This document shows, in pieces, positions 8,165 to 16,151 of a DNA stretch of 48,822 nucleotides. The notes beneath the pieces are model-generated. The model did no database searches. It saw only the letters and a list, made by a program, of their open reading frames with translations, and was not told the origin of the DNA. The stretch spans positions 1 through 48,822 of the forward strand of contig VEQF01000008.1 of the NCBI GenBank assembly GCA_018883365.1. Direction: 5' to 3'. A program made the translations under genes and the position numbers. Positions within the stretch are counted from its first letter, which is position 1, and every line of letters begins with the position of its first letter. The DNA is from Candidatus Nanopelagicaceae bacterium (GTDB lineage: Bacteria; Actinomycetota; Actinomycetes; Nanopelagicales; Nanopelagicaceae).

Positions 8165-9742
8165 ATGGATTTTCAGGTACTCGCCACCAGAGGACATGGC
8201 GGATATCGCCAATATCGAATTCCAGCTATGGCGGTTACGCCATCTGGTCGAGTTATTTCGATTTATGATGCCCGGGTAGATCTTGATGATCTACCAGGTC
8301 CCGTTGATTTAGTAATCCGCACTAGTGATGACAATGGCGATACCTGGTCACCGCAGAAAATCTTTTTGGAAAGCCAGGAAGTTTCTGGTTATGGTGATGC
8401 CAGCATCATTATTGATCCCAGCGTAGGCGACAAAGGAAGAGTAATAGTTTTTTGTCAGGCATCACATTTAGCGAGTTTCTTTGAGAGCTCTCTTGGCTCA
8501 GAGATTGATGATCCAACAATTGTTCATATCTCACGTTCCTTTTCAGATGATGATGGCGAAACTTGGACTCACGAGATCATCACAGAGCAGGTAAAAGATG
8601 CGAAAACCCATGGAATTTTCGCCTCCTCTGGCATGGGGGCACGGATTAACCAAGGTGAGCACGCTGGTCGTTTGATTCACTCATTTGTTCTACGTAGAGG
8701 TTCTGAACTTCTAGGTGCACTCGCCTACAGCGATGATCATGGAATTACCTGGAAATTAGGAGCAGAAATACCAGGTGGAAATGAGTCAGGGGTTGCTTGT
8801 CTAGCTGATGGTTCGATTCTTTTTCACTCTAGATCTACACCATATCGTTTAAGTGGTACCTCTCGTGACGGAGGATTAACTCTGTCATCATTGCAGCCAC
8901 ATCAACAATTGCCAGATCCAAGCGATAACGGTTCGCTCTGCGTGCTTTCCAATGGCGCGGTGATTGCAACTCATAATCATGATCATGATTTGAGAAGAAG
9001 AACCGTAGCAAAGCTATCTAATGACGGTGGAGTGAGTTGGCCTAAGGCAATTGTTTTGGAGCGCGAGAGCTCTGCTTATTCAACCGCCTGCCAATTAGCA
9101 GATGGCAGAGTGGCTGTCTTATTTGAAAGATTTGGTTACACCGAAATGGTGTTTTGCAGATTTAATCTTGATGAGATGAATCCAACCGAATCAGTTTTGC
9201 CACTAGAGATTGATGATAACCATATTGAATTTCAAGTCGCTTTTAGATATGTGCGACCTGGTAGGAATCTTGAAAAACTAAATCAATTAGAAGGGTCCGT
9301 CCAGCGTCACATTCCTAAGGTTGATATGTCAGTCTTTAGAAGCTCGGAACGAAAAGAAATTGGCCCAAACTCTGGATCTGCCAGCGGAGATCCGATTTTT
9401 ACCAAGGCAGAGTTTGATGAAATTCTTGGACCGGTGGCTCCGGGACTACACCTCGGAGATGAGCTTAGATTTAGTGGTCGGCTACAAAATCATGGCCCAG
9501 TTTCACTTTCCAATATTTTGATCACCCATGATTGTGAAGAGAGCTCAGTTAGCGCATCTGAGCTGGCCCGAAATGAGAAAGTTAAGTTCATGGATCTGCG
9601 CTATCGAGTTACGGAAAAAGACCTTGAAAATGGCTATGTTTCGCTGATTTTTGCCTGGTCAGGCCAACATCCTCAAGCTGGAACTATCTCGGGCGAGCTG
9701 CGCCATCAGATATCCACTAAAACTGGTTTAGCGGTTCACTAA
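8165..9742 (+). CDS. Sialidase (exo-alpha-sialidase), cytoplasmic, with C-terminal accessory domain
   Basis: This 525-residue protein has a six-bladed propeller of the GH33 type. The N-terminal YRIP motif carries the first triad Arg (Arg18), followed by YDAR. Asp boxes are visible at about 54-61 (SDDNGDTW), 127-134 (SDDDGETW), 189-196 (SDDHGITW) and 285-292 (SNDGGVSW), plus a degenerate one near 233. The acidic Glu of the NES motif is near 207. The nucleophile pair is probably Tyr305 and Glu321. A beta-rich domain follows from about residue 345. There is no signal peptide or membrane anchor, so the enzyme should act in the cytoplasm on imported sialosides. It starts 3 bases after the aldolase stop with no clear Shine-Dalgarno, probably by coupling. 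Confidence 0.88.
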   Translation: MDFQVLATRGHGGYRQYRIPAMAVTPSGRVISIYDARVDLDDLPGPVDLVIRTSDDNGDTWSPQKIFLESQEVSGYGDASIIIDPSVGDKGRVIVFCQASHLASFFESSLGSEIDDPTIVHISRSFSDDDGETWTHEIITEQVKDAKTHGIFASSGMGARINQGEHAGRLIHSFVLRRGSELLGALAYSDDHGITWKLGAEIPGGNESGVACLADGSILFHSRSTPYRLSGTSRDGGLTLSSLQPHQQLPDPSDNGSLCVLSNGAVIATHNHDHDLRRRTVAKLSNDGGVSWPKAIVLERESSAYSTACQLADGRVAVLFERFGYTEMVFCRFNLDEMNPTESVLPLEIDDNHIEFQVAFRYVRPGRNLEKLNQLEGSVQRHIPKVDMSVFRSSERKEIGPNSGSASGDPIFTKAEFDEILGPVAPGLHLGDELRFSGRLQNHGPVSLSNILITHDCEESSVSASELARNEKVKFMDLRYRVTEKDLENGYVSLIFAWSGQHPQAGTISGELRHQISTKTGLAVH

Positions 9743-9755
9743 CTAGGATAAACGT

Positions 9756-10640
9756 GTGGACATCGTCGTAGATTTAGGGCAATCCGGGGTTAGGGTAAAA
9801 ACCGGTAGTGAAATTACCAATTTGCCGATTGCGAAAAAAGCGACCGACTCCGTAGTCAGTACCCTCGAAACTATTTTTGCTTCATTACCAAGTGCGAATT
9901 ATGAAAATGCTTACTTGAGTCTTACTGGATTACTTGGTGATGTCGGCGATGTAAACCCTTATGGTGAAATTTGCCAGAGATATTTTGGAGCCAAACAAGT
10001 TTTTGTAATGGATGACGGCCTTGCTGCTTACATTGGTGCTTTAGGCGAAAGCAACGGCGTGGTTCTAACACTCGGCGGTGGAGTAGTTGCAGTCGCGGGC
10101 AACAATGGAAAATTCGGCCATGCTGATGGCAAAGGACAGATCTTTGGAGATTTCGGCGGCGGATTCTGGGTAGGCCGTAATGGATTGAGTCGTGCTATTG
10201 CCACACTTGATGGACGGGACAACGCGCAAGATTTAGTAGAGTTAATGTCCAAAGAGTTAGCTCTGCATTCGCAGCTTGAAATTAAAACTGGAACCGAAGC
10301 CGCAGCGCTATGTATTTCAGCTGCTAAAACCGTAATTAAAGCCGCGGAAGATGGCGCCAAATCTGCGATTCAGATTCTGGAGCAGGGCGCTAGTGAATTA
10401 GGTAAAACCGTTGTTGCAGCCTGGAGAAAAGTCAGTACATCAAATCAAGAAACACCAGAGCTGGCCTTTCTTGGAGGTCTCTCACAAAGTCAGCTTTACA
10501 CCGGTTTAATTGCAAATGAAGTGCAAAAACAAATTAACTGCAAAGTTGTTGCTGCCAAAGGGGATCATTTGGTGGGCGCACCGCTAGCGGCAAATCTCTA
10601 TCCAAATGGAGTTGCCCCTCTTTTCAAAACCTGGAAATAA
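9756..10640 (+). CDS. BadF/BadG-family amino-sugar kinase (probable ManNAc/GlcNAc kinase)
   Basis: This 294-residue protein belongs to the ASKHA fold BadF/BadG/BcrA group that includes eukaryotic-type GlcNAc kinase. The N-terminal phosphate loop is VVDLGQSGVRVK, a probable catalytic Asp is in MDDGLAAYIGA (86-87), VLTLGGGVVAV lies near 103-113, and the diagnostic GDFGGGFWVGRNGL is at 131-144. The GTG start is preceded by AGGA. As last gene of the sialic acid operon it probably phosphorylates ManNAc, feeding NanE. The usual NanK is a ROK kinase; no ROK zinc motif is present here. GlcNAc is an alternative substrate. Confidence 0.8.
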   Translation: MDIVVDLGQSGVRVKTGSEITNLPIAKKATDSVVSTLETIFASLPSANYENAYLSLTGLLGDVGDVNPYGEICQRYFGAKQVFVMDDGLAAYIGALGESNGVVLTLGGGVVAVAGNNGKFGHADGKGQIFGDFGGGFWVGRNGLSRAIATLDGRDNAQDLVELMSKELALHSQLEIKTGTEAAALCISAAKTVIKAAEDGAKSAIQILEQGASELGKTVVAAWRKVSTSNQETPELAFLGGLSQSQLYTGLIANEVQKQINCKVVAAKGDHLVGAPLAANLYPNGVAPLFKTWK

Positions 10641-10646
10641 AGCCGA

Positions 10647-10676
10647 TTGGCACATCTCCTAAATCTTTGCTAATCT
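10647..10676 (+). promoter_or_regulatory. Promoter of the YceI gene
   Basis: TTGGCA (10647-10652) and TAATCT (10671-10676) with an 18-base spacer give a reasonable housekeeping promoter. The expected start of transcription falls within the palindrome at 10677-10702. Confidence 0.55.
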
Positions 10677-10702
10677 AATTTAGTTGAAAGTTCAACTAAA
10701 TT
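10677..10702. promoter_or_regulatory. Perfect 12-bp-arm palindrome, MarR-type operator
   Basis: AATTTAGTTGAA and TTCAACTAAATT are exact inverted copies separated by AG. The TTGAA/TTCAA core and overall length resemble operators of MarR-family repressors. It begins directly after the -10 hexamer and covers the transcription start, so a bound protein would block the promoter. No MarR gene lies in this window. Confidence 0.7.
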
Positions 10703-10715
10703 CAAAAGGAGCAAA

Positions 10716-11255
10716 ATGTCCGCAGTAACACTTATTCCAGCCGGGTCTTATGTAATTGACCCAACCCACTCACGTATTGGTTTCTCAGCACGTCATGCGG
10801 TTATCACCAAAGTCCGCGGCGCGTTCAACGCATTTGAAGGAAAAGGCTCGGTAAAGGATGGCCAGGCAAGCATTGAGGTAACAATCAACGCCGATTCCAT
10901 TGACACCCGCCAGGCGGATCGCGATGGCCACTTGAAGTCAGAGGATTTCTTCAACGTAGCTGCATTCCCACACATCAAATTTGTTTCCAACTCCGTAAAG
11001 CAGGTTGGCGAAGGATTTGTAGTTGATGGCAATCTAACAATCAAAGATGTTACAAAGCCACTAACAATCGAGTTTGCTTACACCGGCGCAGCTACCGATC
11101 CATTCGGCAACAAGCGTGTTGGTCTTGAGGGTGAAGCAGAAATCAATCGCCCTGATTTCGGTCTAACCTGGAACGCAATCCTAGAAACCGGTGGAGTGTT
11201 GGTTTCAGAGAAGATTAAGTTGGAGTTTGAAATCTCCGCTATTGCGCAGGCCTAG
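10716..11255 (+). CDS. YceI-family lipocalin-like protein
   Basis: This 179-residue single-domain protein has the YceI beta-barrel signature: YVIDPTHSRIGFSARH at the start, the ISLDAxSIxT-like ITINADSIDTRQADRDGHLKS split across residues 50-70, and FFNVAAFPHIKF. Family members bind polyisoprenoid lipids; many are periplasmic, but this copy has no signal peptide, as in many actinobacterial homologues. The ATG follows AAAAGGAG. It has its own promoter with a MarR-type palindrome and a terminator downstream, so it is a single-gene unit, probably induced by stress or small lipophilic compounds (inference). Confidence 0.88.
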   Translation: MSAVTLIPAGSYVIDPTHSRIGFSARHAVITKVRGAFNAFEGKGSVKDGQASIEVTINADSIDTRQADRDGHLKSEDFFNVAAFPHIKFVSNSVKQVGEGFVVDGNLTIKDVTKPLTIEFAYTGAATDPFGNKRVGLEGEAEINRPDFGLTWNAILETGGVLVSEKIKLEFEISAIAQA

Positions 11256-11274
11256 TTCCAAATAGTTTCTCGCT

Positions 11275-11306
11275 AATCCCTCGGCTTACTTGGCCGGGGG
11301 ATTTTT
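11275..11306 (+). terminator. Rho-independent terminator after yceI
   Basis: AATCCCTCGGC (11275-11285) pairs with GCCGGGGGATT (11293-11303), with one wobble pair and a 7-base loop, followed by a T-run at 11302-11306. Confidence 0.8.
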
Positions 11307-11362
11307 AATATTATAAAAAGGTATTATCCGCCTTCTAATAAACCATCAAAGACGGGATGTAA

Positions 11363-12670
11363 GTGAAAACCTTCAAGGTAGCAATTGTTGGCGCTGGCCC
11401 AGCCGGATATTTTGCTGCCCAAGCGTTACAAAACTCGCAAAGTGAAGATATTAAGTTTTCTATCGACATGATTGAAAGATTGCCAACACCGTGGGGATTG
11501 GTTCGAAGTGGTGTCGCACCCGATCATCCAAAAATTAAAACCGTTGCCAAAGTTTTTGAAAAAATCGCAACCGCTGAAGGCTTTAGATTGTTTGGCAATA
11601 TCGAACTCGGCAAAGACATTTCTCTCGAAGAACTCGAATCAATGTATGACGCGGTCGTAATCGCGACAGGTTCAAGCCGGGGAAGAAAATTGGGAATCCC
11701 GGGCGAAGATCTACCTGGCTCATTTTCTGCTGCAGATTTTGTTCCTTGGTATAACGCCCATCCAGATTTTGCTGATGTAGAAATTTCACTTGATTGCAAT
11801 GAAGCGGTAGTTATTGGCGCCGGAAATGTGGCGATGGATGTAGCCCGCATGTTGGCGCTGGAACCTTCGGAGCTCGACACAACCGACACCGCCGAACATG
11901 CTCTTTCGAAACTTCACACCTCCTCGATCCGCAAAGTGCACATCTGTGGCAGACGTGGACCAGAACACGCAGCATTTACCTCGCCAGAGCTTCGCGAGCT
12001 TCCAAAACTCGAACACACAGATGTTCATATTGATCAACATCAGATTTCAGAGGCGATTAAGCGCGCTGAGGCTCAAGGTGAACTGCCAAAGGATTTGAAA
12101 TCCAATCTAGAAGCGATGCAGGCAATTGCTGAAGCCGAGAAAAAGGGTCATGAACGCTCGATGTACTTCCATTTCTTGGCAACACCTCTAGAAATCAAAG
12201 GTGACGGCCGGGTGGAAGAGGTTGTTTTCGGCATAAATGAAGTCAATGATGGCAATGTAAAGGCCACCGGTGAAACCTTCTCGATCAAATGTGGTTTAGT
12301 AGTAAGCGCGATTGGCTATCAAAGTGATGAGATTTCTGGCCTTCCTTACGAGGGAGGCAAGGTTAAAAATGAAAATGGAAGAATTTCAGGACGCAACTCT
12401 TATGTTGTGGGATGGGCAAAACGTGGTCCATCAGGGGTTATTGGTACAAATAAGAGCGACTCAACCGATGTTATGAAGCTACTTCTGGAAGATTTGAAGG
12501 AACCAAAATCAGGTTCAGATGTTGAAAAACTCCTAGAAGAGCGCGGCGCAAAAATAGTCACCCAAAGTGATTGGGAAAAAATAAATGCACATGAGGTTGC
12601 CAAAGGTGAACCACATGGAAAACCAAGAGTTAAATTAATTTCACGCACCGAAATGCTAGGAATTAAGTAG
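11363..12670 (+). CDS. fprA: FprA-type NADPH-ferredoxin reductase (adrenodoxin reductase family)
   Basis: This 435-residue flavoprotein has the FAD dinucleotide-binding motif GAGPAGYFAA (10-19), the family signature PTPWGLVRSGVAPDHPK, the NADPH site GAGNVAMDVARML near residue 151 and the C-terminal GWAKRGPSGVIGTN that contacts FAD. Members transfer electrons between NADPH and ferredoxin, in mycobacteria for P450s and iron metabolism. The start is GTG at 11363; only a weak GGGA lies upstream. Length is close to mycobacterial FprA. The 3' end overlaps the convergent carboxypeptidase gene by 15 bases. No ferredoxin or P450 gene is adjacent, so the partner is unknown. Confidence 0.9.
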   Translation: MKTFKVAIVGAGPAGYFAAQALQNSQSEDIKFSIDMIERLPTPWGLVRSGVAPDHPKIKTVAKVFEKIATAEGFRLFGNIELGKDISLEELESMYDAVVIATGSSRGRKLGIPGEDLPGSFSAADFVPWYNAHPDFADVEISLDCNEAVVIGAGNVAMDVARMLALEPSELDTTDTAEHALSKLHTSSIRKVHICGRRGPEHAAFTSPELRELPKLEHTDVHIDQHQISEAIKRAEAQGELPKDLKSNLEAMQAIAEAEKKGHERSMYFHFLATPLEIKGDGRVEEVVFGINEVNDGNVKATGETFSIKCGLVVSAIGYQSDEISGLPYEGGKVKNENGRISGRNSYVVGWAKRGPSGVIGTNKSDSTDVMKLLLEDLKEPKSGSDVEKLLEERGAKIVTQSDWEKINAHEVAKGEPHGKPRVKLISRTEMLGIK

Positions 12671-13234
12671 CACCGTCGCATCCTTCATCATCTTGGGACA
12701 TTTCCATCCCGGCGCAATGTTTCCTTCAAAGTGCCACCATTCATTTTTGAATGTCCGGCATAAACCAAATTTGTATCCGTTAATCTCTAACCATTTTGCA
12801 GAACTCGGATTGCGCGGATAGTTAACATCGATAGCTAAACCCATTGGATGATGTGAGATTTCCGGAGGTGCTACCCATTTTGCAGCGGCCATATAACTTC
12901 CATATTTCTTTACCGCTTTAGAGAATAAATACTTCTGTCTTTCAATACTGCGATATCCAGAGGTAATCTGCAGTGAAACTCCATCAACCTCTGCGGCCGC
13001 TTGCGCAGCTTTAAATCTCCACTCCAAAGTTTCGTTCAATACTTTTGGAGCAGTTAGTGAATACGGAATCGGTCCTTCGCCTAGAGAGCGCTCTTCAACT
13101 AAACAACCAACAATCACATTTGAAGTTCTTAATTCAAAAGTTGTTTTGTTGGCGCAAACCAAGGGAATATCTACCGCAGTGGCAGGGGAGATCGGCGTCA
13201 GAATCAGAGCCAAAATCACCACTATTCGCTTCAT
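12656..13234 (-). CDS. Secreted D-alanyl-D-alanine carboxypeptidase, VanY/M15 family
   Basis: This 192-residue protein has a Sec signal peptide (MKRIVVILALILTPISPATA, cleavage near residue 20) and the LAS-peptidase zinc motifs: SGYRSIERQ, the SxHxxGxAxD motif in ISHHPMGLAIDV, and EWWHFE. These supply the two zinc His, zinc Asp and catalytic Glu. It should trim D-Ala from peptidoglycan stem peptides outside the membrane. On its strand TACCCT lies 7 bases before the ATG with no Shine-Dalgarno, which suggests a leaderless transcript. Its 3' end runs into fprA. Confidence 0.88.
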   Translation of the reverse strand: MKRIVVILALILTPISPATAVDIPLVCANKTTFELRTSNVIVGCLVEERSLGEGPIPYSLTAPKVLNETLEWRFKAAQAAAEVDGVSLQITSGYRSIERQKYLFSKAVKKYGSYMAAAKWVAPPEISHHPMGLAIDVNYPRNPSSAKWLEINGYKFGLCRTFKNEWWHFEGNIAPGWKCPKMMKDATVLLNS

Positions 13235-13275
13235 AATTCGCAGGGTAGCAGGGGAAATAGGCTCCTTTTTCTGGT

Positions 13276-13283
13276 GATAATAT
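13276..13283 (+). promoter_or_regulatory. Likely -10 region of the tRNA-Arg promoter
   Basis: GATAAT (13276-13281), within TGGTGATAATAT, resembles an extended -10 and lies 15 bases before the tRNA. No convincing -35 hexamer is seen. Confidence 0.4.
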
Positions 13284-13296
13284 TCGCAGGCTGTTT

Positions 13297-13369
13297 GCGC
13301 CCGTAGCTCAACGGATAGAGCATCTGACTACGGATCAGAAGGTTTGGGGTTCGAATCCCTACGGGCGCG
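13297..13369 (+). tRNA. tRNA-Arg (anticodon ACG)
   Basis: A 73-base cloverleaf can be folded. The acceptor stem is GCGCCCG/CGGGCGC with discriminator G. The D arm starts at TAGCTCAACGGATAGAGC. The anticodon stem TCTGA/TCAGA encloses CTACGGA, so the anticodon is ACG (inosine-modified for CGN codons). The T arm contains GGTTCGAATCC. The CCA end is not encoded. Confidence 0.95.
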
Positions 13370-13391
13370 CTCAATAAGAAAGGCCCGCTAA

Positions 13392-14318
13392 ATGCCTAAA
13401 TCAGTAATCCTGGATGTAGATACCGGCGTGGATGATGCATTCGCCTTGTTATATGCGGTTCGCAATCCAGAGCTAAAGGTTCTTGGAATTACCTGCGTTG
13501 ATGGAAATACGCATTTAGATCAAGTCTGTCGAAATACTTTATATGTAATTGATGCAGCAGGAGCTGGCAATATCCCGGTTGCTGCTGGTGCGCGACATCC
13601 GCTTATGGGAAGTTCTGGTCATGCTGAACATGTGCATGGCAATGATGGATTGGGCGGTCATTCGAAACCAGTCACAAATAGAAGCTTAGATAAGCGCCAC
13701 GCGATTGAATTAATTAAAGATCTAGTAAATGAAAGTACTGAGCCGGTAACACTTATTCCGGTTGGACCATTAACCAATATTGCATTATTTATTGCTACCT
13801 ATCCGGAAGTTGCTAAGAAGCTTGAAGGAATTCTGTTGATGGGCGGATCAGCCTCGATGGGAAATGTAACCGCAACAGCGGAGTTCAATATCTGGCATGA
13901 CCCTGAAGCGGCACACGTTGTTTTCAATAGCGGGTTGCCAATAACCATGTATGGACTAGATGTTTTTTATGAACTTGGCGTGACGCAATCTCATATTGAT
14001 GAACTGCGTAAATCACCATCGACATCTGCACAACTAGCAGCAGATTTAGTGGAGTTTCGTTATGGCAGCATGGGTTCAGAGATCACACTGGGCGATTACG
14101 GTGCTGTGGCCTCCTTTTTATATCCAGAGTTGACCACCAGCAAGGTGATGAATGTGGCTGTTGATGTAACTAATGGCTTAAATCGGGGTCAAACCATCTG
14201 CGATAAGCGTCCAAATGAAACGGAGTTATATCCAAATCAGATTGGTAAGCCATGTAAAGTTATTTTGTCGGTTCAAAAAGAGGAGATGGTCAAGCGTTGG
14301 ATCGAGGTTGTTAAGTAG
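13392..14318 (+). CDS. Inosine-uridine preferring nucleoside hydrolase family protein
   Basis: This 308-residue enzyme has the hallmark calcium-binding DVDTGVDDA (Asp8, Asp10, Asp14, Asp15) near the N-terminus, the conserved DGN after GITCV, TLIPVGPLTN in the middle and the late EFNIWHDPEAA motif. Family members hydrolyse the N-glycosidic bond of nucleosides to ribose plus base, feeding salvage. The ATG follows GAAAGG by 8 bases, just downstream of the tRNA gene. The 3' end overlaps the convergent hydrolase gene by 8 bases. Purine or pyrimidine preference cannot be told from sequence by eye. Confidence 0.9.
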   Translation: MPKSVILDVDTGVDDAFALLYAVRNPELKVLGITCVDGNTHLDQVCRNTLYVIDAAGAGNIPVAAGARHPLMGSSGHAEHVHGNDGLGGHSKPVTNRSLDKRHAIELIKDLVNESTEPVTLIPVGPLTNIALFIATYPEVAKKLEGILLMGGSASMGNVTATAEFNIWHDPEAAHVVFNSGLPITMYGLDVFYELGVTQSHIDELRKSPSTSAQLAADLVEFRYGSMGSEITLGDYGAVASFLYPELTTSKVMNVAVDVTNGLNRGQTICDKRPNETELYPNQIGKPCKVILSVQKEEMVKRWIEVVK

Positions 14319-15117
14319 CTTTGCTCCAAAAATTAGCCAGAGTTTGAGCTGTTAATTCTGGATTTTCCTCATTTGGGCAATGCCCACATCCCGGCAAAAC
14401 ACTTAATTGCGCATTTAATTCTCGAGCCATCTCGTCTTGTTCAATTAATGGCCAAACATCATCTAATTCACCATAAACAACATGCGCAGGGATTTCACTT
14501 TTTGCAATTTCAGAAATTCTGCTTTCAAAGTTTCGCAGGTGACTGTGTAACGCCATGGTGGATACAGCATCACTGGCCAACCAACGCTTTTCCTTCAAAT
14601 CTTTCTTAGGGTTATCAAAATTTTGAGGCGCGATTATTTCCCGCCAAATATCAGATTTGGTTTCGTTAGTTAAATTTTTAAATTGAGGTTCATCAAACCA
14701 ATGATTTTTTCCGCCAGGACCAGAACAAAAGAGAGTTAAAGATGACCACATATTTCGTTCTAGAAAAGCCACTTCTTGAGAAATCAAACCGCCTAGTGAG
14801 TGGCCAAATAGATGGGGATTGCGAAATCCAAAGTATTTGCTGAGCTCGATCACATCATTAGCAAGCGAGCTCATTGAGTAATCATCAGGATTAGTTGAGT
14901 GCGAGGATTCGTGCTGTCCCCGATTATCAAAGGTTAAAACGCGGAAACCCAACTTCGCGAGCAACTGAGATAAATCAGTGAAGTCCTCCTTGCTACCGGT
15001 AAAACCATGCACCAAGACAACATCGGCAATTGGTTTTGGTGGCGCTTTGATTATGGTCGCGAGTTTTCCGCCTCGAACTTCAACAAACTCTTTAAGGACC
15101 GATACGGGATTACTCAT
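14311..15117 (-). CDS. Alpha/beta hydrolase
   Basis: This 268-residue alpha/beta-hydrolase fold protein has the oxyanion-region HGFTGSKEDF (37-46), nucleophile Ser107 in GHSLGG, acid Asp219 or Asp220 in YGELDDVWP and His246 in GCGHCP. No signal peptide is seen, so it is cytoplasmic. The substrate is unknown; family members include esterases, lactonases and C-C hydrolases. Its ATG overlaps the stop of the DUF4862 gene (15114-15117), so the two are translated together and may act in the same pathway. Confidence 0.85.
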   Translation of the reverse strand: MSNPVSVLKEFVEVRGGKLATIIKAPPKPIADVVLVHGFTGSKEDFTDLSQLLAKLGFRVLTFDNRGQHESSHSTNPDDYSMSSLANDVIELSKYFGFRNPHLFGHSLGGLISQEVAFLERNMWSSLTLFCSGPGGKNHWFDEPQFKNLTNETKSDIWREIIAPQNFDNPKKDLKEKRWLASDAVSTMALHSHLRNFESRISEIAKSEIPAHVVYGELDDVWPLIEQDEMARELNAQLSVLPGCGHCPNEENPELTAQTLANFWSKAT

Positions 15118-16055
15118 TTGGATTGTTTTTCTAATTCATCTAGGGCGGAGGAGATCATCTCAAAACGCTCTTCAACACCGCCCGGTACTTCGTTTGGCCA
15201 ACCCATCTTTATGCCTAACAGCGGAATATCGCCAACTAAATCAATTGCTGCTTTGGCTCGAGCTGGAGTAAGTAAAGAGTCTGGATCACCAAATCTATGC
15301 TGGTTGTCCTTTTTAAAGGGATGATGGGCATCAATCCATGGATATCCAAATAAACCTTGTTGATCTGAAGCGCCAGAAAAAATCAATCCCGATAACAACC
15401 CGGACTGCTTTGCAATTTCTAAATGCTCGAGGACTCGATCCGCATCTCTAAATTCAATTGCAGACCGCCCCCAATTAATCAAGATTCCGATCTTTGCATC
15501 GGATTTATTTATTGCTTCAATCTCATCTTGTAGGGAGATAAACCCCTTCTCAGGAGTTTGACCCGCAATAAAAGCATCGCAATGTTCAATTAAAAGTTTT
15601 GTATCTTCCCAATTCCATGAGTTGATAGTTTCCAAAGATTTTGCCAGTGAATCGGAGTTTCCAGTTTCGCGTGGCGCAGAATGAATTTCCAGTGTTGAAA
15701 CAACTTCACGGCCAGTTCGGTTGTTGAATTCTTTAATTGCCTCAAAGATGATACGAATATCTGCAATCGCTTTTTCTCGACCAGATTCAGAGGAAGAGGC
15801 CAATCCATATGTTGGATCTTTTGATAGCTGTCCCATAACAAAAGGGATGCTGGTAATTACAGCGTTAAGATTTTTTGGAAAGTTGTTATAAAGCCAATCA
15901 ACATCATGAGGATGAGCTTTGCCAAGCCATGGAAGCTCTAAAGCACTAACTCTCTTATCTCGGCTTAGAAGGTTGAAAAAGCTTTTCTCAAGTTCAGGAT
16001 CCCAATTTCTATGCGCCGGCGAGGCGGGATAAGCACCGACCACGTATTGAGACAT
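15114..16055 (-). CDS. DUF4862-family protein (TIM-barrel-like, unknown function)
   Basis: This 313-residue protein begins VVGAYPASPAHRNWDPE, which I recognise as the DUF4862 family. The pattern of short beta strands ending in charged residues suggests a TIM barrel of the sugar isomerase/AP-endonuclease-2 sort: LELPWLG, KAHPHD, STLEIHSAPRE, LLIEHCDA, LINWGRSAIEFRD, IFSGAS and GIKMGWP. The repeated Glu/His/Asp residues at strand ends could bind a metal or sugar (inference). No experimentally proven function is known to me. It is the first gene of a two-gene operon with an alpha/beta hydrolase and is divergent from the heliorhodopsin gene. TACACT lies exactly 6 bases before the ATG and no ribosome site is seen, so the mRNA is probably leaderless. 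Confidence 0.75.
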   Translation of the reverse strand: MSQYVVGAYPASPAHRNWDPELEKSFFNLLSRDKRVSALELPWLGKAHPHDVDWLYNNFPKNLNAVITSIPFVMGQLSKDPTYGLASSSESGREKAIADIRIIFEAIKEFNNRTGREVVSTLEIHSAPRETGNSDSLAKSLETINSWNWEDTKLLIEHCDAFIAGQTPEKGFISLQDEIEAINKSDAKIGILINWGRSAIEFRDADRVLEHLEIAKQSGLLSGLIFSGASDQQGLFGYPWIDAHHPFKKDNQHRFGDPDSLLTPARAKAAIDLVGDIPLLGIKMGWPNEVPGGVEERFEMISSALDELEKQSK

Positions 16056-16061
16056 ATCCGG

Positions 16062-16067
16062 AGTGTA
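16062..16067 (-). promoter_or_regulatory. -10 hexamer of a leaderless promoter for the DUF4862 operon
   Basis: TACACT on the minus strand ends 6 bases before the ATG at 16055. There is no Shine-Dalgarno sequence, so transcription probably starts at the A of ATG. No good -35 is seen. Confidence 0.5.
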
Positions 16068-16088
16068 TTCGTTTACTATCAGCTTTCT

Positions 16089-16117
16089 TTGAAAGTCTAA
16101 TTAAGCGGCAGTACAGT
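16089..16117 (+). promoter_or_regulatory. Heliorhodopsin promoter
   Basis: TTGAAA (16089-16094) and TACAGT (16112-16117) are separated by exactly 17 bases, giving a leader of about 28 bases that contains AGGGGG before the ATG. This is among the best housekeeping-like promoters in the window. Confidence 0.65.
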
Positions 16118-16151
16118 CTGTCCAACTGATTTCCAAATCTAGGGGGCAAAA

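Noticed and set aside
13297-13369. tRNA gene as a prophage or island attachment site
   Set aside because: No integrase, direct repeat of the tRNA 3' end or foreign-looking genes follow it.
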